A stretch of DNA of 64,000 nt from assembly GCA_945643635.1 (NCBI GenBank), contig CALZFC010000021.1, forward strand, positions 1,921,001 through 1,985,000, given 5' to 3'. Position 1 is the stretch's first letter, and each line of letters opens with the position of its first letter. Under the pieces are notes generated by a model that was not told the origin of the DNA, did not search any database, and saw nothing but the letters and a program-made list of their open reading frames with translations. The stretch is from Allodiplogaster sudhausi. Taxonomy: Eukaryota > Nematoda > Chromadorea > Rhabditida > Diplogasteridae. Positions 23,094-32,567 of the stretch are shown here, piece after piece. The position numbers were made by a program, and so were the translations under genes.

Positions 23094-26000
23094 ATGAATC
23101 GCAATGCGATTCTCTCGCTTGCTCTGGTTGCGTGCACTGCTTCCTTGCAACATGTCAGTCGTCGTACCGAGCAAAAAATATAGCATATTTAGTAATGTTT
23201 GAATAATGAAATATTTTTGTCTTAAAAGTTAACATTTTGTCCAATTTTTTTTACTTATATGACACAATGTATTGGTTTAATAATGAACAAAATCCGTGTT
23301 GTTTCAGCTGAGCGAGCACTATTGGACGTCTGTCACGTCGTCCGGCGACTTCTTGGGCGACCGCACGGCAGACGAATTCGTTCGGCTCCATCCGGACAAC
23401 GACAACGTCTTCATCGCTTACTGGTCTCAATACTCCATTCATTCTCATCCTTTAAGCCGTCTTGCGAATGTTCTATTTTATTTTATTTTAAAATTAAGTG
23501 AAATTCTTCCCACATTCCAGGATTACCCGAACGAAGTATGACTGCTACTACGAGGCTTTCGGCTGGGCAAGCTTCGTCGATGGGTACCTCATTGCGGTTT
23601 TTGTCGGCAAGGAAGGCGAACTTGTCAAGGTTGATTCTCCAGTTTCATTGAAGAAGAAACAATTTAGTATCCTTTTCCTAGATTTCGGGTGGATTTCGTG
23701 TGCTCAGCTGTCCGCGATTCCGGTCATGCGCGGATCTGTTAGTCTCTTCTTCTTCATCTGCTCCTTCTTTTTGTCTTCTCGTAGTTAACATGCCTTCAAA
23801 AGGATATAAACTTTTATAACATTAATTAACGTTACGAGATTAGACAAAGTTAAAAGCTTTATTTTGATTCAGGTTCGAATGGATCCCTGCGTACCAGCAA
23901 CGTGATGCTATCGGATACATCGCGTACAGCGACGGCCTCTTTGCTGCCAACCACGCCATCGTCAAATACAAGAAGATCGATTCAACTGCTAGTCCATTAT
24001 CTATTACATTGCAAATGCATATATACATATAAGTACATATATAAATGAATGTAAGTACAACTGTTGTAATATTTCATTGTTCAGATTCACTTTGGCGATG
24101 CTGACTTCGCTGACGGACAGCTGAAGATTGTAGAACCCAGTGAACGAACCTTCTTCCGGGTAAGATCCATTCTTGTTCCAAAAAGAATATGTAATCGAGC
24201 TTAGAATAAACAATATTTGAATTCCAGGAGTTTGGTAAGTTTAATGAGTCCATCGTCTTCCTTCACCTCGGTCATCCAATGGTAAGCGACAGGGCCATGT
24301 TATAAAACGTTATGAAACCGAAAAGTTCACAACCGATAGGAAGTTGTATTTCCTTAAAGTGAATATTCTTATATTAGTGAGATATTCCTCTATCTGGAAG
24401 TCTGTAAGATATATGCATCTCACTGCAGACGCCGCCACCGTTCCCCTACGAGCGGCGTCCTCATCCGTGCGACTACAACCCGCTTCTCTGCCGCGTCCGG
24501 GTTTGCACCGGGTACGCATGTCGATTATGTTTTAAACAAAAACTAGTATTTAGTATAAATGTATAGAGCATGAATAAATTTTAAATAAACCTGCTTTGAA
24601 ACTGAAGTGTATTAGGGCTATCCGACGAAAAATGAACTCATCTTACCCATTGACACCGAGACAACTGAGAATGAACGAGAGAATCTTGAGACAAGGGCAT
24701 GAATTCAAATCCTACCGTGAGCGTGTAGTCGTAGTGAAAAATTTAAAAGGATAATTTAACTATCAAGAGGGATGTGCAACTACCTTTAAAATTAATTAAT
24801 GTTCGGATTGTCACGACTTCCCGGATAGCAGGCGCTTTCATTCTCTCGTGTTTTTTTGAAGTTGCAGAAACCCTATGGATTTCAGACTGCAAATTGAAAA
24901 TAACTTTCTGTGATCGCAATCCTATACGAGTTGTAAAGGAGGGCGATCACCGAAACAAATCTTCCATTTGCACTCTCAAACGCACCTGCTATTATCGCTC
25001 TCCTTTATATCACTTTCCTATTAGGTGCCTGCAAAAGATCACCTGCGGCGACAAGGACTACTACAAGAGAAATCTCAACGGGTACTGTTGTTGTAATTGT
25101 TTCTAAAAAGTGTTTTCTTTTTTTTCCTTCCAAACTCGAGGCGATCTCTTTGTTTAAGACGATCATTTATGTGCGAACGACGCTCTCAAGACTGCTTGTC
25201 AGTAAAAATGTTCTCCTTTCTTGAGAAAACTTTTTTAAATTAACGACTGCAGGATTTCCTACATTTAAACGTAGGCAATTTAGTGATCCAGTTCCTGTGA
25301 CAATTCCGAGATTTCAAGACCCGTATGCAATGACCTCATGTTCGCGGTATGCTTTACTTTTCTTCTTTTTGTAAGAATTTGAAGCTTTCCAAAAATAATT
25401 TCTACTGTCGGAATTTGCACCATTTTTCCATTTCAGGGCTCGCAATCACAGTGGATACGAATACTTCGAGACGCAGATCGGGTAGGTTTTCGGAAGCTTG
25501 TATTTTTTAAAACTCTTATTGTCCTTATATAAACACAAATACTTCATGAAAAAAGTTGAAATAAGATGCTTGCAGTTCTCGCAATCCAACGCTCTGCCCC
25601 TGTGACGAACAAGCTGGGCGACCGTGCCTGTCAGCACCTTCAATTTTAATCTAAATAAAATTTATGCATTTAAATTGTGTCTAATACACTTGTTTTATAG
25701 CCGAATGCAGTCTGTTAGTGTTCCGAGCCATGGCTATCCTTATTACTACGGCCAATACACGACACCGTTAGACCCATATAAATTGGTCATTAATTTAGTG
25801 CTTCTATTTCACTTCTTAATCTTAAGAGTCACTTTCCCGCATTACTATTATGAACGCACGACATCATCGCCGATGAACTATGGTGTTAGCCTTACAAATA
25901 TTAAGGATAATCTACATCAAGTCATTTAATATATGTATATGTAGGTTATCGCAAACCCGAACGATGGCGATAACAGCAGAGACCATTACAAGGTACTATT

Positions 26001-26481
26001 ACAATTGTGTTTGAAATATTCCTAGAAGTTTCGAATGAAGCGGCAAGAGAAACAGTTTAAGATCATTTTCGTAGATAATATTAAAAAAAATTTCATTTAG
26101 ACTTCCGGAAATTCCGCCGAGCTCACTACCGAACGTCAGTACGACGAATACGCTGAGGTTAGCAATAGAACACTTTAGTGTCATAGATAAAACTGAGTTT
26201 TTATATAATGCCATTATTTTAGCAATCGACGCTGCCTCCGAGTAAACGCAGCGAAGAAGAGCGAACGGAAACTCATAATAATGACTGGTACACCAAATAT
26301 TAATCCGAATATTTTAATCATAACACCGTAAATATTGTAATATTGAAAAATTGTCGATTTGAGGAACTCGGAAACGACGACGCGGGCGTCTACTTTTCCC
26401 GAAGAGGAACCGAAGAAAGATACAGCGGAGGCAGGCGATGACGTGGACAGCCTGCGAAGCTGGGGCAGCAGCTGGTCTTGA
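23094..26481 (+). CDS. Secreted protein of unknown family
   Basis: The first exon starts MNRNAILSLALVACTASLQH, a signal peptide. Further exons: ~23309-23423 (LSEHYWTSVTSSGDFLGDRT), ~23521-23631 (YYEAFGWASFVDGYLIAVFV), ~23681-23737, 23874-~23990 (FEWIPAYQQRDAIGYIAYSD), ~24085-24159 (IHFGDADFADGQLKIVEPSE), 24229-24281, then a Cys-rich part (PHPCDYNPLLCRVRVCTG, CLQKITCGDKDYYKRNLNG, SRNPTLCPCDEQ). It ends with a Tyr-rich and an acidic Ser-rich tail (DVDSLRSWGSSWS, TGA 26479-26481). The two Trp/Tyr-rich exons may be repeats of a beta-rich domain, but I recognise no named domain. The donor after the exon at 23874 is unresolved. The likely role is extracellular; function unknown. Confidence 0.65.
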
Positions 26482-27194
26482 TGGCCATTTCGGCCGTCTC
26501 CACTCCGATTTCGTTTCCAATGTTTTAGTTTTGTAAATGATTTTCTTTATTTTTATCTCGATTCTCAGGCCTCATGAGACAAAAAAACTGCCTTCGATTT
26601 ATTGCCAAGAATTGCTTTTTGCTGCCTACTGCTTAACACATCTCTTCATTTTTATCTTAATATTCAGTGAGCTCAATAAAACATTCAATTATGAAGGCGA
26701 ATTATCAGCACAATTTCAATATACTGTTTTGGCTGTTTTTTCTTAGAGGCGCCGGTATCAATTTAAAGGACACTTATATTTTTCCCTGTGTAGTGGGTTG
26801 TAGCAAGAACGTCAAGCAGACACTTTTCATTCCTGATGATGTGATTTGAACAGTGGGTCCTTAGTGGAGAGGGCGCCTTTATTTGAGATGCGCATTTCTT
26901 TTTCAATATCCTTTGGAAGGGTTTCTTCTATTAGACGACGACCGCTTTTATTAAAGAGGCACCTCAATTGCAGCAAATACGTTAAGTTACAGATAGTGGG
27001 AATATCCATCAAATTGCTAACCCGTTCTCTAATGATTGCGAAACGCATTTTTGTAAGCTTTGTACATTCCGTTCATGAATTGGTAGGGGAGATCAAGGAG
27101 AGTGGTATTGGTTTTTGGTCGCGCATTGGCAATAATATTAAGAGATTCACACTAAAATAATGATAAGTTACATATATCGAAATGAAAGCTTCTT
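26482..27194. other. Spacer with possible decayed coding sequence
   Basis: Mostly AT-rich. At about 26827-27048 an open minus-strand frame includes RRLIEETLPKDIEKEMRISN, which looks protein-like, but no start, splice partner or family could be assigned. It may be a remnant of a mobile element. Confidence 0.35.
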
Positions 27195-28104
27195 CTAAGC
27201 TGCGGCTGCAGAATCACCAGCGATCTTGACAAGAGTTTGGTTGGTGAGGGCGGCAGTAAGAAGAGGAAAGTGCTTTTCGAGGTCCACTTTCGCTGCGTCG
27301 CTCAGCTTTACATACTTTCTACGGACGCTCACTGCCTTAAAAATATAATACATAAATTATTTATATCATTCTTTATTAGCGAAAGCGTTTTTGGCGCTTT
27401 AACATGAAATATATTTCATTAAAGTTACATTATTACCAATGCTTGAAACTGCGACGGTGTTGGCTTGTTGGCAGCCTCGAGGTTCGTCTGCAACCGGCGT
27501 GCCTCAACAGCGACTTCCTTAGCAAACTTCCTTGCCTCGTCATCTAATCGCTCCATCATCTTCTTGATGTGATTATGCAGCTAAATCACCTTCTTATACA
27601 ACTCTTCCGACTTTTCCCTCATCGCTTGCAGGACCTACAACAACACAGCTCCTAATATGCATGTGTCGCCAGTTGTAAAATTTGAAGTTTATAATATAAT
27701 GAGACTGTAAACAAGTATTCGCATATATACATGCAAAATAAAGACGTCTTTTGTAATTGTACAAGTTTCTACAGACAGCTACAAAATTCAGGCGTAAACA
27801 TAGTTGCGCCGTTTTTTTTATAAGTCTACCTCATCTTCGCTCTTATGCCTGTCGACGTCTTTGAAAATCTCATTTAATGCCTTGATTTCGGCATCAGTAA
27901 AGCTTTCGATGAACTCGGACACTTCGGGCGGAAGAAGCTCTGAAAGATACAAGTTTGAACAAGGTCGATACTTGCCTGATTCAGCAGTGAGACACGTGAC
28001 TGACGCTTGTAGTCACGTGGCAAGCGATGCGTGTTCCGCGTCGTAGGCGTGGCGATACTCAGAGTTGCAATGGCTGCGAGCACGGAGAGCAGGCTGCCTT
28101 TCAT
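27195..28104 (-). CDS. SXP/RAL-2 family secreted protein (with an in-frame TAG)
   Basis: A nematode-specific secreted helical protein family found in body fluid and secretions of parasites; biochemical function is poorly known. Four exons: 28104-27972 (signal peptide MKGSLLSVLAAIATLSIA, then a basic pro-region), 27939-27830 (LLPPEVSEFIESFTDAEIKA, the family hallmark start), 27634-27437 (VLQAMREKSEELYKKVI, then LHNHIKKMMERLDDEARKF) and 27335-27195 (ends KIAGDSAAAA with TAG). Phases join cleanly with GT-AG introns. A TAG at 27583-27581 lies in frame in the middle of exon 3, at a position where the helix continues on both sides. It is therefore either a recent pseudogene, an assembly or sequencing error, or a polymorphic null. 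Everything else is intact. An acceptor (TTTATAG) 11 nt before the ATG fits SL trans-splicing. Confidence 0.8.
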
Positions 28105-28115
28105 CTTCTTCTCCA

Positions 28116-28125
28116 CTATAAAACA
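28116..28125 (-). promoter_or_regulatory. Probable trans-splice acceptor of the SXP/RAL-2 gene
   Basis: On the minus strand, TTGTTTTATAG ends 11 nt before the ATG at 28104, with no coding exon upstream. Confidence 0.45.
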
Positions 28126-29345
28126 AGTTCAAAACAAAAGATTTACACATAATTGATATAAAAAAGGTAATCATTCTATCGCAGCACAAGAAAATTTAGT
28201 AGTCGGTTGCAATTAATTATTCTAATAAATTTCACACAAAATATTCGAATAAACATTGTAAATCAAGAGCTGTCTAATGGAAAACGATGGAAATGAGAAC
28301 ATGAGAGAAAGATGCGAGTCGGGAAGCCAGGGCACACAAATTCTTTGCTCGTTGCAACCACTAACACTCCGCTCGATCCCATTTCTCGCAGTTGCAGGAG
28401 AAAGGCTCAGAGAGACCATGGCAGAGACGAGAATGAGACAAAGAGGAAGAGAGAGAAAGAGAGGAGACGGCCCCGAGGACTGAGAGCGAAGATACAAAGA
28501 GTAGCGGAAGAAGTTCTCTCCCCTGCGGAGCAACTGCTGCACCCGGCGCGAACTCCTCTGGTCAGCATCCCTTTCTCTCTCCTGTCTTCTCCTTTTTTGT
28601 TCCCCGACATCTCCGAGCAAGTCACTCGTTCATGTTCTGTCGCGTGTAAAATTGTTTGCTTGTTTTCACAGTCTCGACGTAAAAATACAACTGACAGTAT
28701 TCATTAAATGCAGTTTGGATCTCAGAGCGTAGACAATTAAAAACAATAAAAAATTGTCAGAGCACTTTTTCAGCCTTTTGAATCCACTTGTAAATGTCAC
28801 CAAGCATGCTTTGTGCACCGTCTTTGGGTCTACGAATAGACAGGATTCAAACATATCAATTGTAGTCTTGCAGATACATCGAGACAGCCTTAAGGTCAAC
28901 AGGTAAGGTGCCAAGATGTTTACAGCAAGAATGAAAAAAAACAATGACATATCGTACTCGGTCCATCGCATAGTTTTCCGCTTGCACAAAGAGTAACAAT
29001 CTTAAAGAACGACTTCTTTCGTTTGTTACTCTTTCTGCAAGCGGTAAACTATGCCATAGACAGAGGAGCTACATCTAATGGTTCATATAGTTACAACACA
29101 CCAATTGAACGAATTGTTATGAGATCAAATTTGAAGGTACTATTTAATATGAGGATATTTAAGATAAGATATACACTGCGTAAAAAATGAGGTATCATAT
29201 GCGTTATTCAGGTATTTTAAACATTCGTGCTTATTACGTAAAAAGGAGTGTCTTGATGCTTCAACAAAATGTAACAGTGATGTCGCTCAGTTTATCCGTC
29301 ATGTCTTGACCATGGAATGCATGAAGCCGGTTCTGGTATCGTCGA
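28126..29345. other. Intergenic with low-complexity blocks and an inverted repeat
   Basis: A GA-rich block (28400-28500) and a TC-rich block (28570-28610) give spurious frames. Around 28989-28666 the minus strand is open for 107 codons (it includes FESCLFVDPKTVHKACLVTF, Cys-rich). This could be an exon of a secreted protein, but no gene structure could be built. Confidence 0.4.
28968..29054. repeat. Inverted repeat, 31-bp arms
   Basis: The arm 28968-28998 (starting GCATAGTTTTCCGCTTGC) is complementary, with about two mismatches, to 29024-29054, with a 25-base spacer. It could form a hairpin or be the ends of a short foldback element. Confidence 0.75.
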
Positions 29346-29761
29346 TCAGTGGCCGAACTCAACATTTGGGTTCATATTTATTTGTAGCAAATGCGGTAAA
29401 AATATGCAAAAAGAGGATGTAAAAGAAACCACAAAGCTTCGCTTGCCGGGCCGAAATCCAGTTCTTCCAAGCGCGAGGCTTCGCTTGCCAGGTCGGAGAT
29501 TGGTGCGACCCAAGGCTAGGCTGCGCTTCCCAGGTCGGAGATTGGTGCGACCCAAGGCGAGGCTGCGCTTGCCTGGCATGGAAGGAATTTGCAATTTGGA
29601 TATTGAATTGCATTTTGTTTCACTGAAAAAAAACAGATGCATGAGACTTCTCCTGAGAAACACAAAATAGCAACGCAATCGGTGCTCTTTTTCCAACGAA
29701 CTTAAATTTTCCTCTGCCAATGGCGAGACTCCTCTTGCCCATGGCATCCTCGCGCAAGCCG
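29346..29761 (-). CDS. RPamide neuropeptide precursor, 3' part (peptide copies)
   Basis: This encodes amidated peptides released by cutting at GKR. Read on the minus strand from 29761: a GKR followed by SLAIGRGKFKFV-GKR; then, after a likely intron ending in TTTTTTTTCAG near 29630, the repeats SLALGRTNLRP-GKR twice and SLALGRTGFRP-GKR once, then SFVV. The pattern S-[hydrophobic]-A-[IL]-G-R-x-x-x-R-P-G-K-R matches C. elegans NLP-2/NLP-22/NLP-23 (for example SIAIGRAGFRPG, from memory), whose peptides act on GnRH-like receptors and in sleep regulation. The C-terminus after the last GKR is uncertain; the frame stays open to a TGA at 29346. The 5' half of this exon lies on the far side of a transposon. 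Confidence 0.82.
29434..29580 (-). repeat. 42-bp tandem repeat encoding 14-residue peptide units
   Basis: Three full units (29434-29475, 29476-29517, 29518-29559) and a partial fourth. Units two and three differ by only a few bases; unit one has diverged more. Each unit equals one peptide plus its GKR cleavage and amidation site. The 42-bp period keeps the frame, so copy number can change without a frameshift. Confidence 0.9.
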
Positions 29762-30142
29762 CACACAGAAAAAAATGTTATGCACAAAAAATGTTATGGA
29801 AAAATGTTCCGTGGAGATGTTACGCTGAGAAAAACATGTGATGTTTTCGCCCGGGTGAGCGTCGCCTCCTCTTAAGAAAAAAAACGTAACATTTTTTGTA
29901 TATACCTGGATGATACGTGGAGCGCTACATTTGGGCATGCACAAAAATGTTACGTTTGGCCGGAAAGGCAGCGACTCGACTGCGACCGGTGAATAGCGAG
30001 TGTCATTTCCAAATAGTCACCACTGCACACTAATTATGCGGTGCAGTGGGAAAATGCCATTTCCGACATATTATTTTTCAGTGTTAACTTTCTTTTCTTC
30101 GCTTTTTCTTTTTTAATTAAACGTTGTTTTATTACTATTTAG

Positions 30143-30273
30143 GGACGTTTGTGTCGTCCGGAGCATCACCAGCGGTTGAGAGCGACCTACTCTCTCACCT
30201 AATGGGCGTCTCGGCGAAGAACAAGCTAACCAACGACGCGGCACGAATCTACCGCGAACTCAGCTTAGAATAG
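30143..30273 (+). pseudogene. Last-exon remnant of the transposon-encoded protein
   Basis: After a TATTTAG acceptor, 43 codons end in TAG at 30271-30273. The tail (LSHLMGVSAKNKLTNDAARI then YRELSLE) matches the end of the zinc-finger gene in the 7 kb element (LANLLGIPEPMSRDAGLIYR then KLEAIMAE), including the shared DA-x-x-IYR-x-L core and a near-identical distance to the stop. The other exons are not recognisable within this 2.5 kb copy, so it is probably an internally deleted, non-autonomous derivative. Confidence 0.65.
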
Positions 30274-30856
30274 TTTGTGCATTCCCTTTGTTGCGTTTCA
30301 GAATTTTCACTCTTAATTTCCTAGTTATACTCATTTATGGAAGTATTCCGCTTTAATTCTTGTGAGATTAATTTTCTTTGTAAAATATTATCGATATTTA
30401 TTAGTCTGGATCTTTAACTTATAGAAAATATTGCTATACTCATCATATTCTTGTGAATATAATATTTTTTTTCTTTTCTCATGTAAAAGTATCTTGTTCA
30501 TTAAGTTCATTCTCCTGATTATAGGGATATGTTATCTTATTGGAAGTTTCTTGTGAATATAATCTCTTTTTTTCGCTTGTAGAAATAATAACTTGTTCAT
30601 TAAATTCAGTCTCCTCATTATAGGGATTTATTTTCTTATTTGAAGAATTTGCTTGTAACCAATCTTGTAAGAATTGCTTTGACGGTTATTTGAGATGATA
30701 TGAGAATGAAATAATTGCTCTGTTCCAAAGAGACAGTGATAATGACATACAGCTTGAGAAGTTTATCGATCGGCAGAAAGAGCCTTGGACACAGTGACAT
30801 TTCAATCTCTCTCTCCGTTTCTTTTTTCCTCCCCTTCTCTCTCAGTTAGTCAATCT

Positions 30857-30892
<36 letters not shown>

Positions 30893-30921
30893 TTCGCTCC
30901 CTCTCTCCTCTCTCTCCCTCG

Positions 30922-30976
<55 letters not shown>
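30857..30976. repeat. (CT)n microsatellites inside element 1
   Basis: Two long CT runs separated by a GGTGTTTCGCTC word. The word GTCGGTGTTTC recurs at the end of the second run. Confidence 0.9.
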
Positions 30977-30977
<1 letters not shown>

Positions 30978-32278
30978 GTGTTTCACCTCTCTCTATGTTT
31001 CGTCTCTCTCTTCGATCTAATAGCAGCGAATCGATGCTGAGAATGGCAGATTAGCAGTTAGTAATTAGAATGAAGAGAGAGTTCGAGGGAGTACAAAATG
31101 AATTGTGACCCTTGTTAACAGCAATAATGAACAGCGAGATGATGAACACGCTACATCAGTGCGTAAAACACTGGAAAATTGTAGTAAAAAAATTGCATAA
31201 TATGCCAGTTGACGAAAAGTCGCCGTTTAAAAGGAAACGCAATAACTGCTGCATATTTTATTTCTATTCTCATTGTCAGACCTCGGATGACTAAAATTCT
31301 TTTAAAAATCCAATCGTTCAGACTTACTGTTATACAACATTCAATAGCTCAAAAGAACCGCCTTTTTCTGTAGAAAAATATAGGATAGAGAGAGACGCAA
31401 CTTATGGGCTCTCTCTAAATGATTTTCTCAAAAGAAACGCAAAAACTGGGGAATTTTAGAAAGCTCGTAGCCAAATTGGCACAGATGGAGAGACCGAGTT
31501 CGTAGAGTTCTCTTTCTCTCTCTCTCTCTCTCTTTCACTTTTACTCTGTCTCTTTCCTCTTTTTGTCTCTCTCTCACTCTCCATTCTCTTCTCAACGTTC
31601 TCTGTGGACTCGGCCCTTTTCATCTGGATAAGTTCTTCAACATTCAGATCGCGGGGGCGGGTAGTGGGGTGGTTACGGTTTGGGTGCGGGGAGCGCGGGG
31701 TGGTGGTTCGGGTCCGGGCGGGAGCAAAAATCTCAGTTCTAATTCCAGGTACAACGACGACGACGCCAACACGACTCTCCAAACCAGGTTAGCCAGTTTT
31801 TCAACTTTTGCAGTTTTTGTATTACTTGTAGGATAACGATATGTATGCTTTTAGCTCATTTTCGGACTTTTCTAATTTATTTGACTGTTTTTCAAGCATT
31901 TTTCATGTTATATGCCCTTGCGGGTGGCTTCTGCTGCTCTCACGTTCTTAAGCATATTTTGTTTAGTGTAATAAAGGGTTTTGTATAATAAATATGCTTA
32001 AAAGTATAATAAATATGCCTAAAAACCAGTGTTTCCAGCTGCATTTTATTTGTGAGCGGATATAAAGATGTGAAGGGGGCGTGGCTTAAGAGCAAGTGCT
32101 CCCCGCCGAGGGCAAACGTAACATTTTTGTTAAACCCTGCATGTTACGTCGCGCGTAACATTTCGGGTTGCGCATTAAATGTAACGTCCAGAGCTACATG
32201 AGATGTTCCGGAGCATTTCAATAACATTATTGTTATGTTCCAATGTTACGCTCCACGTAACATCCTTCTCTGTGTGCG

Positions 32279-32567
32279 AGCTCCCGCAGCAGATGCTCCT
32301 TTCGCTGTACACGTGTCTAAAATACATCTGTCCGTTATGGTACATCGAAGCACATCACAGTCAATTATCCCACTTTGCTGATATGCAAAGGATTATTCAC
32401 ACCATTCATACCTCAAGCTGAATGAGATTCATGAATTCCTTTGGTTGGGCACTGCCAGATCCAATAGGTTCGAAAGGATCGCCAGAGTTATGCTGAAGAG
32501 ACTCGACTGCCATGGAGTCCACAGAGAGGACGATTAAGCAACACAGAATCCAGATGGTGGCAGGCAT
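32279..32567 (-). CDS. RPamide neuropeptide precursor, 5' part (signal peptide exon)
   Basis: Exon 1 (32567-32412) starts MPATIWILCCLIVLSVDSMA, a signal peptide, and continues to a phase-0 donor after IQLE. Exon 2 (from 32316) begins TRVQRKEHLLREL and runs straight into the transposon at 32278/32276. Its continuation is the sequence from 29761 downward: across the CG duplication the frame passes from REL to GLREDAM and then GKR. As it stands, translation into the transposon reaches a TAA within about 15 codons and loses all peptides. A signal peptide, short propeptide and GKR-bounded peptides are the normal layout of nlp precursors. An acceptor near 32626 precedes the ATG. Confidence 0.78.

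Larger units (their letters stand above)
29762..32276 (+). mobile_element. CACACAG-ended TIR transposon, 2.5 kb copy (element 1)
   Basis: It starts CACACAGAAAAAAATGTTATG and ends with the inverse of CACACAGAGAAGGATGTTACG. CG lies on both sides (29760-29761 and 32277-32278) as a 2-bp target duplication. Both ends are packed with ATGTTACG/CGTAACAT words in both orientations over 170-200 bp. Inside is a last-exon remnant of a protein also encoded by the 7 kb copy (30143-30273), followed by AT-rich DNA and CT microsatellites. It interrupts a neuropeptide coding exon on the minus strand. CAC-starting ends, subterminal repeats and 2-bp duplications recall the CMC (CACTA-Mirage-Chapaev) transposons, of which Mirage of nematodes makes 2-bp duplications. 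No transposase catalytic motif was identified, so the superfamily is open. Confidence 0.8.

Noticed and set aside
24600..24720. Possible tRNA B-box (ATTCAAATCC) near 24700
   Set aside because: No matching A-box or cloverleaf around it.
25446..25643. Possible tRNA-like segment or small minus-strand gene around 25560-25620
   Set aside because: The AGAGCGTTGGATTGCGAG string resembles a tRNA D/anticodon region by chance; no acceptor stem or T-arm, and it overlaps an exon of the plus-strand secreted gene.
26827..27160. Overlapping open frames on both strands between the secreted protein and SXP/RAL-2 genes
   Set aside because: No start context, splice signals or recognised motif; kept only as a note in the spacer.
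29760..32279. Alternative 3-bp (AGC) target duplication for element 1
   Set aside because: It would put the neuropeptide frame out of register, whereas the 2-bp CG reading keeps it.
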